64,000 nt of DNA from Streptomyces spinosus (GTDB lineage Bacteria > Actinomycetota > Actinomycetes > Streptomycetales > Streptomycetaceae): positions 496,001 through 560,000 of the forward strand of contig NZ_JAINRC010000001.1 in assembly GCF_020400655.1 (NCBI RefSeq), given 5' to 3'. The notes under the pieces are model-generated. The model had not been told where the DNA came from, searched no databases, and saw only the letters and a program-made list of their open reading frames with translations. This document shows, one piece after another, positions 1 to 7,473 of the stretch. Position 1 is the stretch's first letter; every line of letters begins with the position of its first letter. The position numbers and the translations under genes were made by a program.

Positions 1-1344
1 CGGGGGCGCCGGGTCCGGGTGCCGCTCGGCCGGTTCCTGCTGGTCACCCTGATCGCCCCCGGTACGGCGGCGGGCGCGCTGATCGGCGCGGTGCTCGCGA
101 CCGCGCTGCTCGGCTGGGCCCTGCTGGTCCTCGCGCTGCTGCTCGGCGTGGTCTGGCTCGGCTGGGCGGCGGCGGTACCCCTGCTGCGCGGGCTGGAGCG
201 CGGCTGGGCGCTGCTGCGGGGCCTGCGCATGGCCTGCCCCCACCCCGGCTGTTACGCGCCGGTGCCGCTGGCCGTGCACCGCTGCCCCGGCTGCCCGGCC
301 CGCCACGCCGCGCTGCGGCCGGGCCGGTACGGCGCCCTGTGGCACGTGTGCGGCTGCGGGCGCAGGCTGCCCGCCACCCGGCTGACCGGGCGGGGCAGGC
401 TGTCGGCGCTGTGCCCGCGCTGCGAGCAGGTCCTGCCGCAGGCGGTGGCCACCACCCGGGTGGTGCACACACCGCTGGTCGGGGGCACCTCCTCCGGCAA
501 GACGATGCTCATGGCGGCCATGGTGGAGGGGCTGCACTCCTTTGCCCGGGAGGGCCGGCTGCGCGTCGAGTGGGCGACCTCCGCCGACCGCGGCGCCCAC
601 GCGGGCGTCAACCAGCAGCTGAACCGGTCCGGCTGGGCGCACGCCACGACCGGTGGGCCGCCACGCGCCCTCATGCTCACCGTGGCCCGGGGTCGCCGGC
701 GCCGGCTGCTGTACCTGTACGACCCGATGGGCGAGTCCGTGAGCGACGCCGAACGGGTGCGTGCGCAGGGATACTTGGCGCACGCGGACGGGGTCGTCCT
801 GGTCGCCGACGTCCTCGCCGACCCCACGGTGCGCGGCCGGCTCGGTCCGGCGGACGCCGAACGGGCACAGCGGGCGCGGCCGTCGGCGCAGGGCCCGCGG
901 ACGACGTACGAGCGGCTGACCGGCGAGCTGGCCGCGCTGACCGGACGGCGGCGCCGGCTGCCGGTGGCCGCGGTCGTCACCAAGCGGGACGTGCTGGACC
1001 GGCTGACCTCGCTGCCGGTGCCCGGCGACGGCCGGATCGACCACTGGCTCGGCGACATCGGCCTGGGCGCGCTGGTGCGGGCCCTCGGCCACGACTTCGG
1101 GTCGGCCCGCTACTGGGCGGTCAGCTCCCACGCGGCCACCGGCACCGGCCCGTTGGAGAGCGAGCAGCGGCGCGCCGCGGAACCGGTGCTGTGGCTGCTC
1201 GCGGCCTCCGGGTTGCGCACCGGCCCGCTGACCGGGCGGGCGGGCGGCGGGGCGGGCCGGGTGCCGTGGCCCCGGCGGCGGCGGGAGGGCGCCGGGCAGG
1301 GCGGCGGGAACGGCGACAGGGAAGGCGGTTACACCCCGGTATGA
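1..1344 (+). CDS. Membrane-anchored zinc-ribbon GTPase-like protein, 5' end possibly cut
   Basis: The frame is open to the window edge. A GTG at 19 is usable, but the true start may lie upstream. Counting from that GTG (441 aa), residues 5-55 are two hydrophobic helices. A cysteine-rich block follows with CxxxxC/CxxC/CxC/CxxC pairs (C73, C78, C89, C92, C111, C113, C132, C135), as in zinc ribbons. Next come a P-loop GGTSSGKT (155-162), a DxxG-like DPMGE (235-239) and a TKRD (321-324) in the place of the G4 motif NKxD. These are the marks of a P-loop GTPase domain on the cytoplasmic side of the membrane. The tail is Arg/Gly-rich. The stop overlaps the next start (ATGA). The vWA, phosphatase and kinase genes downstream suggest it belongs to a TerY-P type signalling locus. 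The GTPase call is from motifs only and the partner is unknown. Confidence 0.78.
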   Translation, partial: RGRRVRVPLGRFLLVTLIAPGTAAGALIGAVLATALLGWALLVLALLLGVVWLGWAAAVPLLRGLERGWALLRGLRMACPHPGCYAPVPLAVHRCPGCPARHAALRPGRYGALWHVCGCGRRLPATRLTGRGRLSALCPRCEQVLPQAVATTRVVHTPLVGGTSSGKTMLMAAMVEGLHSFAREGRLRVEWATSADRGAHAGVNQQLNRSGWAHATTGGPPRALMLTVARGRRRRLLYLYDPMGESVSDAERVRAQGYLAHADGVVLVADVLADPTVRGRLGPADAERAQRARPSAQGPRTTYERLTGELAALTGRRRRLPVAAVVTKRDVLDRLTSLPVPGDGRIDHWLGDIGLGALVRALGHDFGSARYWAVSSHAATGTGPLESEQRRAAEPVLWLLAASGLRTGPLTGRAGGGAGRVPWPRRRREGAGQGGGNGDREGGYTPV

Positions 1345-1466
1345 ACCACGTGACTCCGTCCGTCGGCCGGGCCCGGAGAGTGATGGCGGGCCTGTTCGTC
1401 GCCGCCCTGTTCCTGGCGGCCGCCGCGCTCGTCCTCGGGGTCTGGCTGGTGCTGCCCCGGCCCTGA
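1341..1466 (+). CDS. 41-residue single-pass membrane protein
   Basis: This short gene starts with ATG inside the stop of the GTPase-like gene (ATGA overlap), which implies translational coupling. It encodes 41 residues: a short basic N-terminus (GRARR), one hydrophobic helix at about residues 15-36, and the end LPRP. I know no family for it. Its size and position suggest an accessory subunit of the membrane GTPase-like protein. It could instead be a chance frame, but the overlap and the clean membrane helix favour a real gene. Confidence 0.55.
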   Translation: MNHVTPSVGRARRVMAGLFVAALFLAAAALVLGVWLVLPRP

Positions 1467-1524
1467 CACCTCCCCTGACGACCTGCTCCCACATGATTCC
1501 CTCTCACCTGAAAGGAACTGCGGC

Positions 1525-2217
1525 GTGAGTGACATTCCCGGCGGGCCGATGGCCAACCGGCCGGTCCACTTCATCTGGCTGCTCGACTGCTCGTACTCGA
1601 TGCAGGGCGAGAAGATCGCCAAGCTCAACTACGCGATCAGGGAGGCCGTTCCGGAGATGCGGTCGGTGGCCCACGACAATCCCGCGGCCCAACTGCTGCT
1701 GCGCACGGTCACCTTCTCCACCACCGCGCAGTGGCACCACCAGACCCCGGTCCCGGTCGACGACTTCACCTGGCAGGACGTGCAGGTCGACGGCATGACC
1801 AACCTCGGTGAGGCGCTGCACCTGGTGGCGCGCGAGCTCCAGACGCCGCCGATGCCGCAGCGGGCGCTGAAGCCGGTGCTGGCGCTGGTGTCGGACGGGG
1901 TGCCCACCGACGACTGGAAGGCGGGCCTGAAGGCCGTGGACGCCACCCCGTGGGGCCGCAAGGCGGTCCGGGTGGCCATCGCGATCGGCGCGGACGCGGA
2001 CCGTGGGGTGCTCCAGGAGTTCCTCGGCAACCCGGAGCTGCAGCCGCTGGACGCCAACAGCCCCAAGCAGCTGGCGGCGGCGATCCGCTGGGCGTCGACG
2101 GCGGCCGTGAAGGCGGCTTCCCAGCCGGTCGCCGGTGACGGCTCCGGGGTGAGCACCGCGAAACAGCCGTACGCGCCGCCGGTGCTGGACGACGACGATG
2201 ACGACGACGTGTGGTGA
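1525..2217 (+). CDS. TerY-like von Willebrand factor A (vWA) domain protein
   Basis: This 230-residue protein is essentially one vWA domain. The metal-ion-dependent adhesion site is complete: DCSYS (D21, S23, S25), a Thr in GMTNLG (T92) and an Asp in LVSDG (D124). These residues coordinate Mg2+ and bind partner proteins. Length and sequence resemble TerY, the vWA member of the TerY-P triad (TerY, PP2C phosphatase, kinase) described for tellurium-type stress systems. The C-terminus is a run of seven aspartates before VW, which is unusual and could bind metal. The start is GTG, about 6 bases after AAAGGAA. The stop lies within the start of the phosphatase gene, so the two are probably translationally coupled. 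Confidence 0.88.
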   Translation: MSDIPGGPMANRPVHFIWLLDCSYSMQGEKIAKLNYAIREAVPEMRSVAHDNPAAQLLLRTVTFSTTAQWHHQTPVPVDDFTWQDVQVDGMTNLGEALHLVARELQTPPMPQRALKPVLALVSDGVPTDDWKAGLKAVDATPWGRKAVRVAIAIGADADRGVLQEFLGNPELQPLDANSPKQLAAAIRWASTAAVKAASQPVAGDGSGVSTAKQPYAPPVLDDDDDDDVW

Positions 2218-3176
2218 CGCTCGGGGTGCGGCGGTGGGAGACGCTGGCCGACAGCGTCCAGGGCGTCGGCAAGCGGCGCAACCAGGACTGGTACGCCTGC
2301 CAGGGCACCGGGTCCGGTCCGGACCCGCTGGTGCTGGCGGTGGCCGACGGGCACGGCTCTGCGGTGCACGCGCGCAGCGCGCTGGGCGCGCGGTTCGCCG
2401 TGGACCGGTTCGTGGTGCTGGCCGGCGCCTTCGGGCGGGCGGCGCACGACTGCCATGAACCGGGGCGGCTCGCCCGGCTGATGACGTACGCGCGGGACGA
2501 CTTCCCGCGGGCGCTGGTGCACGAGTGGCGGCAGGAGGCCCTCGGCCACTGGGACCGCAACCGCCCGGTGGTCGAGGAGGCCTCCCGGGAGCCGGGGACC
2601 GAGGAGAAGCTGGTGCTGTACGGCACCACGCTGATCGGCGCGGTGCTCACGCCGTGGCTGTTCGTGGCCTGGCAGATCGGCGACGGTGACCTCGCGGTGG
2701 TGGAGCACGACGGCACGCTGGTCCGGCCGCTCGCACCCGCCGAGGAGGACCTGGGCGACGAGACCGAGTCGTTGTGCGGGCGGGAGGCGTGGCGGGCGAT
2801 GCGGATGCACTGGGCGCCGCTGTTCGAGGAGGCGCGGTCGCCCCGGCTGGTCGTGCTCTCCACGGACGGCCTGTCGAAGAGCTTCGCGTCGGCCGACGGG
2901 TACCGCGAGTTCGTCAGCGGGCTGGCCGGGCGGCTCGCCCAGGAGGGCGGCGCGGGTGTCCGCGAGGCCCTGCCGGACTGGCTCGCCCAGGCGTCCCGGT
3001 ACTCCGGGGACGACACGACCCTGGCGGCGGCGGTGCGCCCGGCACCGGTCCCGGCGGGCACTCCTGCGGCCCCCGGCGGCCCGGAGGGGCCCGTCGAGCC
3101 CGGTGCGGCGGAGGCGCGGACACCACCCGGCCCGGACGGCGGCGAGGTGGACACGGAACGGACAACGGAGACGTAG
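2211..3176 (+). CDS. PP2C-family serine/threonine phosphatase (TerY-P triad)
   Basis: This 321-residue metal-dependent phosphatase has RRNQD (22-26), ADGHG (45-49), a GTT...GDGD block, STDGLS and SGDDTT, which together supply the PP2C aspartates that hold two Mn/Mg ions. The last 45 residues are a Pro/Ala/Gly-rich tail without predicted fold. Two tandem GTG codons (2211, 2214) can start it; both overlap the vWA stop. The kinase ATG follows its TAG directly. It should reverse phosphorylation by the kinase next door, probably on the vWA protein or the GTPase-like protein. That substrate assignment is inference from the known triad. Confidence 0.9.
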   Translation: MVTLGVRRWETLADSVQGVGKRRNQDWYACQGTGSGPDPLVLAVADGHGSAVHARSALGARFAVDRFVVLAGAFGRAAHDCHEPGRLARLMTYARDDFPRALVHEWRQEALGHWDRNRPVVEEASREPGTEEKLVLYGTTLIGAVLTPWLFVAWQIGDGDLAVVEHDGTLVRPLAPAEEDLGDETESLCGREAWRAMRMHWAPLFEEARSPRLVVLSTDGLSKSFASADGYREFVSGLAGRLAQEGGAGVREALPDWLAQASRYSGDDTTLAAAVRPAPVPAGTPAAPGGPEGPVEPGAAEARTPPGPDGGEVDTERTTET

Positions 3177-4514
3177 ATGAGCGGCATGCTCGATGACGGG
3201 ACGCGCCTCGCGGCGGAGAACGGTGACGACGTCGAGATCCTCGGCTTCCTCGGCGCGGGCGGCCAGGGCGAGGTGTACCGGGTCCGGACACCGGACGGGG
3301 AACGGGCCCTGAAGTGGTACTACCCGACCTGCGCGACCGCCGACCAGGAGGCGATCGTACGGGAGCTGGTGACCCGGGACTTCGCCGACGACCGCTTCCT
3401 GTGGCCGGAGGCCTTCGTGCCGGAGCACCGCGGCTCGTTCGGCTATCTGATGGGGCTGCGCCCGGACCGCTACAAGGGACTCCCGGCGCTGTTCCGGCGG
3501 CAGTTGCGCACCAGCCCGCGCGCGCTGCTGACGGCCTGCCTCTACACGGTGGAGGCCTATCAGGCGCTGCACTCGCGGGGCATCGCCTACCGGGACATCT
3601 CCTGGGGGAACATCTTCTTCGACCCGGACACCGGTGACGTGCTGGTCTGCGACAACGACAACGCGGTGGTGGAGGGCGACGCCAGCGGCATCTCGGGGAC
3701 CATGGAGTTCATGGCGCCGGAGCTGGTGCGCGCGGACCCGGGCGCGCGTCCGGGCACCCAGTCCGACCTGCACTCGCTCGCGGTGCTGCTGTTCATGCTG
3801 CTGATGAACCACCACCCGCTCAAGGGCCGGCGCGAGCTGGGCATCCACTGCCTGGACGAGGCCGCGGAGCGCAAGCTGTACGGCAGGAGCCCGCTGTTCG
3901 TGTTCGACCCGGCGGACGACGCCAACCGGCCGGACCCGCTGGAGCACGCGACCGTGCTGGCCACCTGGGACGCGGCGGCGGAGCGGCTGCGGGAGCTGTT
4001 CCGGCGGTCGTTCACGACGGGACTGCGTGATCCCGCGGCCCGGGTGCGGGAGTCGGAGTGGCGGGACGCGCTGCGGGCGGTGCTGGACGCGGTGGTCGAG
4101 TGCGCCGCGTGCGGGCGGCAGAACATGACGGAGCCGGGCGAGAACCCGCCGCCGCGGGACTGCTGGGGGTGCGGGGCCCGGCTGGTGCTGCCGCCGCGGC
4201 TGACGGTGACCACTCCCCCGCCCCGCACCGAGCACCACATCCGGCTGCGCCGCGCCGCCCGGGTACAGGCCCACCATCTGCTGCCCGAGCCGGCGCGGCA
4301 CGACTGTTCGGACGCGGCACTCGTCGCGGAGCTGGTCGAACACCCCAGGAAACCGGGGCGGTTCGGGCTCGCCAACCGCTCGCGGGAGACCTGGACGGGC
4401 ACCCGCTCGGACGGCACCGTGCAGAAGATCGAGCCCGGCCAGACGGTGCCGCTGCGGTCGGGGCTCGACCTCGACCTCGGCGGCGGGGTCCGGGCGGTGG
4501 TGCGAGCCCGGTGA
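3177..4514 (+). CDS. Atypical protein kinase with C-terminal zinc ribbon (TerY-P triad)
   Basis: The 445-residue protein begins with a kinase fold: glycine loop LGAGGQGEVY (24-33), ATP lysine K46, catalytic loop YRDISWGN (138-145), metal-binding DND (159-161) and MAPE (179-182). The catalytic Asp and Asn are kept. The usual HRD has become YRD and DFG has become DND, typical of the kinase in TerY-P loci rather than of the Pkn/PASTA kinases. A four-cysteine zinc ribbon follows (C309, C312, C329, C332), then a beta-rich tail that ends in an FHA-like or immunoglobulin-like stretch I cannot assign. The gene directly abuts the phosphatase gene. The three genes form one transcription unit ending at a strong hairpin. 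Confidence 0.88.
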   Translation: MSGMLDDGTRLAAENGDDVEILGFLGAGGQGEVYRVRTPDGERALKWYYPTCATADQEAIVRELVTRDFADDRFLWPEAFVPEHRGSFGYLMGLRPDRYKGLPALFRRQLRTSPRALLTACLYTVEAYQALHSRGIAYRDISWGNIFFDPDTGDVLVCDNDNAVVEGDASGISGTMEFMAPELVRADPGARPGTQSDLHSLAVLLFMLLMNHHPLKGRRELGIHCLDEAAERKLYGRSPLFVFDPADDANRPDPLEHATVLATWDAAAERLRELFRRSFTTGLRDPAARVRESEWRDALRAVLDAVVECAACGRQNMTEPGENPPPRDCWGCGARLVLPPRLTVTTPPPRTEHHIRLRRAARVQAHHLLPEPARHDCSDAALVAELVEHPRKPGRFGLANRSRETWTGTRSDGTVQKIEPGQTVPLRSGLDLDLGGGVRAVVRAR

Positions 4515-4522
4515 CGTGGCAG

Positions 4523-4554
4523 GGCCGGAGCCCCGTGGTGGCGGGGCTCCGGCC
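4523..4554. terminator. Bidirectional hairpin terminator
   Basis: A 13-bp perfect stem (4523-4535 with 4542-4554, arm CCGGAGCCCCG) closes a six-base loop TGGTGG. It lies between the kinase stop (4514) and the stop of the leftward gene (4557), so it can end transcription from both sides. Confidence 0.85.
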
Positions 4555-4556
4555 GG

Positions 4557-4880
4557 TCACAGCCCCAGGGCGTTGATGAGCTGCTGGGTGAAGGCGAGGC
4601 TGCCGGTGCCGGCCGAGGCCGCGATGGCGATGGTCTCCAGCGCGGAGCGGATCCGGCCGCGGTTCGGCGGCAGGCCGTCCTCGGCGGACTCCTGGAACTG
4701 GGCCTGGATGATCTCGCCCTGGGGCACCAGTTCCGGGTACTCGGCGCGCAGCGTGTCGGTGAGCCGCTGCGCGAGGTCCATCATGGTGGGCAGGTCGGGG
4801 TGGGCGTGGTTGATCTGGATCTGCCCGTGGTCGCCGAAGTTGGCGGGGCCGTTGACGTTGCCGAAGTTGTAGGTGCTCAT
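4557..4880 (-). CDS. Small protein with N-terminal amyloid-like motif and helical C-terminal domain
   Basis: I chose the ATG at 4880 (107 aa). It follows GAGGACAGGAC, and the protein then opens with STYNFGNVNGPANFGDHGQI, a Gly/Asn-rich motif ending in alternating IQIN. A GTG at 4955 is a rival start (132 aa): it overlaps the upstream stop as GTGA and would add 25 Pro/Arg-rich residues. Residues 30-107 look alpha-helical, with a hydrophobic C-terminal helix (IAIAASAG to LINALGL) that could insert into a membrane or drive oligomerization. The motif recurs at the C-terminal end of the upstream gene product. I know no named family. The layout resembles bacterial amyloid signalling pairs, where one partner templates the fold of the other to activate an effector. 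Confidence 0.75.
   Translation of the reverse strand: MSTYNFGNVNGPANFGDHGQIQINHAHPDLPTMMDLAQRLTDTLRAEYPELVPQGEIIQAQFQESAEDGLPPNRGRIRSALETIAIAASAGTGSLAFTQQLINALGL
4809..4874 (-). other. Copy 1 of shared Asn/Gly motif (codes for residues 3-24)
   Basis: The encoded peptide is TYNFGNVNGPANFGDHGQIQ followed by IN. Against copy 2 the invariant positions are TYN-GNV-GP-NFG-HG and a beta-prone hydrophobic end. The DNA is also similar, for example CCGAAGTTG and the GTTGTAGGT at the start of both copies as read on the + strand. Confidence 0.8.
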
Positions 4881-4951
4881 GTCCTGTCCTCGCTCGCGGT
4901 CCGGCGGCGCGCCCCGGACCGGAGGAGCCGTCGGATGGGTGGGGTTTGCGG

Positions 4952-6478
4952 TCACGGCTTCGGCGCGGGCGGGCCTGATCCCGCGGGATTGGGGCCGCCC
5001 TGGGCTCCCGGGCCGCCCTGGGGTCCGGGCCCTTGCTGCCCGCCCAGGAGGATCGTCCCGTGGGCGCCGAAGTTGCTGGGACCGCTGACGTTACCGATGT
5101 TGTAGGTCTGCGTGGTGATGACCTGTACGGCCTTGTCGAAGGAACCGGTGTCGATGTTGTGGTCCCGCAGGAACCGTTCCGTGGCGGTCAGCACGCCCTG
5201 CTGGAGCCGGAACAGGAAGTCCTGCGCGTCGGTGCGTTCGGCGTAGCCGGCCTCGTCCCAGGCGCCGAGGTCCTCGCGCAGGCTGCCCGTGGCGCCGTAG
5301 TCGTGGCGGACGTGCTGCCGGGTGATGGCGCGGCGGGCCCTGGCCAGCGCCCGGTCGTGGTCGCCGCGCCAGCGGTGGCGCCGCAGGATGCGGCCGAGGG
5401 CGCCGCGCAGTTCGGGGCCGGTGCGGCGGGTGGCGTACCGGAACAGGTCCCACCACCGCTCCCAGGGGGCGACCGGGAGGCGGTCCACGCGGTAGAAGCG
5501 GCCGTCCAGCGGCGGTATCGCGTAGGCGGCCACCTCCCAGGTCAGGCTGGGGTGCTGGAGGATCGCCCGCAGGTACATGGAGACGATCAGCCGGCCGCCC
5601 TCGCCGACGCGTTCCAGGCACAGGTGGGTGCGCATGCCGGCGCCGGGCGTCTGCAGGCCGGCCTGCACGAGTCGCTTGGGGATCTGGGCGCGGGGCCGCC
5701 GGGTGGGGTCGGGCACCAGCTCCGGTATGAGGTGGGCGTTGCTGCCGAGGACGTAGAGCCGGTTCCTGGCCCGCAGTCCCTGGAGCCCGGAGATGTTCTC
5801 CATGTGCCGTGCCACGTAGGTGTGCAGGTCGATGACGTCGAACGGGCGCATCGGCAGTTTTCCGCCGCCCGGGGCGTCGGCGGGCCTGCTGACGTCGATG
5901 GGCTGCCAGACGGTTTCCTTGATCTTGTCGCCGCTGCCGACGAACGGCTTGGTGTAGGCGGCCTCGTCTGCGTAGGGCAGGACGTTGGCGCGTTTCAGGT
6001 CGTGCAGCGCGGCCTCGGCCTCGGGTTCCACCGGGGGGGCAGTCTGCTCGGGTCTGTCGGTGGAGAGGAACACGTCCCGTGCCGTGTCGCGGCTGCGCGC
6101 CTGGGCGTGGCGGACCAGTGTCCAGGCGACCGCGTAGGCGCCGAGAGGGCCAAAAATCGCCACCCATCCGAGTGACCGGTGTCCGTTGACCAGCCCCCAG
6201 AGCCCGACGAGGAGCGTGAGGGCCACGACCGCCTGGAGGCAGGCGAGCCGGCGGTCGAGGGCGGCGCGGCGGCGGGTGGCCACGCGCGCGTGCCGGGCGA
6301 GGGCGACGAAGTTGATGTTGAGGCTGAGCCCGATGGCGTTGAGCCGGTCCCCGGTGAGCATCCGGTCGGCGTACAGGGCGAAGTCGTCGTCGAGGTGCAC
6401 CGAGGCGCTCAGGCGCCGGGTCACCCCGTCCTTGCGGTACTGCGGCAACGGCGGCAACGCCCTGCCCGTCCCACTCAT
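4952..6478 (-). CDS. Two-helix membrane protein with C-terminal amyloid-like motif
   Basis: The product has 508 residues. Residues 79-97 and 104-123 are two hydrophobic helices. The rest is soluble: a large region (about 150-450) rich in Arg, Leu and Trp, with no enzyme motif that I recognise. Near the C-terminus (457-479) sits TYNIGNVSGPSNFGAHGTIL, the same motif as at the N-terminus of the downstream small protein. A Gly/Pro/Gln tail completes it. The stop overlaps a possible GTG start of that gene. In known systems a sensor with such a terminal motif nucleates aggregation of an effector carrying the same motif. The arrangement suggests that this membrane protein is the sensor. Function is inferred from architecture only. 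Confidence 0.75.
   Translation of the reverse strand: MSGTGRALPPLPQYRKDGVTRRLSASVHLDDDFALYADRMLTGDRLNAIGLSLNINFVALARHARVATRRRAALDRRLACLQAVVALTLLVGLWGLVNGHRSLGWVAIFGPLGAYAVAWTLVRHAQARSRDTARDVFLSTDRPEQTAPPVEPEAEAALHDLKRANVLPYADEAAYTKPFVGSGDKIKETVWQPIDVSRPADAPGGGKLPMRPFDVIDLHTYVARHMENISGLQGLRARNRLYVLGSNAHLIPELVPDPTRRPRAQIPKRLVQAGLQTPGAGMRTHLCLERVGEGGRLIVSMYLRAILQHPSLTWEVAAYAIPPLDGRFYRVDRLPVAPWERWWDLFRYATRRTGPELRGALGRILRRHRWRGDHDRALARARRAITRQHVRHDYGATGSLREDLGAWDEAGYAERTDAQDFLFRLQQGVLTATERFLRDHNIDTGSFDKAVQVITTQTYNIGNVSGPSNFGAHGTILLGGQQGPGPQGGPGAQGGPNPAGSGPPAPKP
5042..5110 (-). other. Copy 2 of shared Asn/Gly motif (codes for residues 457-479)
   Basis: The encoded peptide is QTYNIGNVSGPSNFGAHGTI plus LLG, matching copy 1 at about 14 of 22 positions. 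It is followed by a low-complexity GGQQGPGPQGG tail that could act as a flexible linker. Confidence 0.8.
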
Positions 6479-6721
6479 CCGTCCGTCCCCCTCCGGCCTT
6501 CCGCGCGGTTCACCCTAGGGACAACTCCGCGGGTTTGTCGCCTGGTTCGGCGAGGGGCGGTGCCAGAGGACGGTCGTGTGGTATCGGCCTCCGCGGTCCG
6601 GCGCTCCCCTGTGACGTCGGACCGCGGTGGCTCTTGGTTCTGCGCCGGACGGCCCCGCCGTGTCACACGTCCGGTGCGGCCGGGGCGCCGGAGGGGCGTT
6701 TATCGGCCAACCTGATCCGGG

Positions 6722-7405
6722 TCAGTCGAACCGGAGCGCGCCGGTGCGGGTGCGCTTCAGCTCGAAGAAGTCGGGGTGCCGGGCCAACACCCGGAAGCTG
6801 TCGAAGAGTTCGGCCGCCTCGGCGCCGCGCGGGACGGCGCGCAGCACGGGGCCGAACCACACGGTGCCGTCGACGTGGAGGGTGGGCGTGCCGACGTAAC
6901 CGCCGGTCTCCGGCTCGGTGCCGGCCTCGTGGCTGCGGCGGACCGCGTCGTCGTAGGAGGGGTCGTGGGCGGCGGCCGACAAGTCGGCGGGGAGCTGGAG
7001 CGCGGCCAGTGACTCGGTGACCACCGTGTCGAAGTCCTCCGCGCCCTGTTCGTGGATGCGGGTGCCGAACGCGGTGTACAGGTCGCGCAGGACCTTGTCG
7101 CCGTACCGTTCGGCGGCGGCCACGGCGACCCGCACGGGCCCGATCGAGCGGTCCACCAGGTCGCGGTACCAGTCGGGCAGTTCGTTGCCGGTGTTGTGCA
7201 GGTACAGGCTCATCGCCCGGAACCGGAGGTCGAGCGGGCGCAGCCGCTCCACCTCCAGCAGCCAGCGGGAGGTGATCCAGGCGAAGGGGCAGGCGGGGTC
7301 GAAGAAGAAGTCGACCCGGGCCGGGGCGGTGACGGCGGCCGTGGTGGCGGTGGCTGTGGCTGTGGCTGTGGCGGCGGTGAACGTGTGGGTGCTGCGGTGC
7401 GTCAT
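6722..7405 (-). CDS. DsbA-family thioredoxin-fold protein (mycothiol-dependent nitroreductase type)
   Basis: The 227-residue protein has VDFFFDPACPFAWITSRW at residues 31-48. In the actinobacterial DsbA relatives typified by Rv2466c the motif is FDPxCPW(A/C)W. Here it is CPFA, so only one cysteine (C39) is present, which would allow mixed disulfides with mycothiol but not an internal disulfide. The later GTPTLHVDG contains the cis-proline loop. The start is the ATG at 7405. A GTG at 7456 would add 17 residues. Residues 11-23 are a Thr-Ala repeat with no counterpart in the fold and no signal peptide, so it should be cytoplasmic. Likely role: mycothiol-linked redox or detoxification. Confidence 0.82.
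   Translation of the reverse strand: MTHRSTHTFTAATATATATATTAAVTAPARVDFFFDPACPFAWITSRWLLEVERLRPLDLRFRAMSLYLHNTGNELPDWYRDLVDRSIGPVRVAVAAAERYGDKVLRDLYTAFGTRIHEQGAEDFDTVVTESLAALQLPADLSAAAHDPSYDDAVRRSHEAGTEPETGGYVGTPTLHVDGTVWFGPVLRAVPRGAEAAELFDSFRVLARHPDFFELKRTRTGALRFD
7351..7374 (-). repeat. 6-bp microsatellite inside the DsbA-like gene
   Basis: Four tandem copies of TGGCTG (the last TGGCGG) encode alternating Thr-Ala near the protein N-terminus. Slippage would change length in steps of two residues without breaking the frame. Confidence 0.7.
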
Positions 7406-7473
7406 GGCACCGACGCTAGTGCGCCGGTGGCTCAGAATCCCGGCCCAATCCACCACATCTTCTTTGGTCCATT

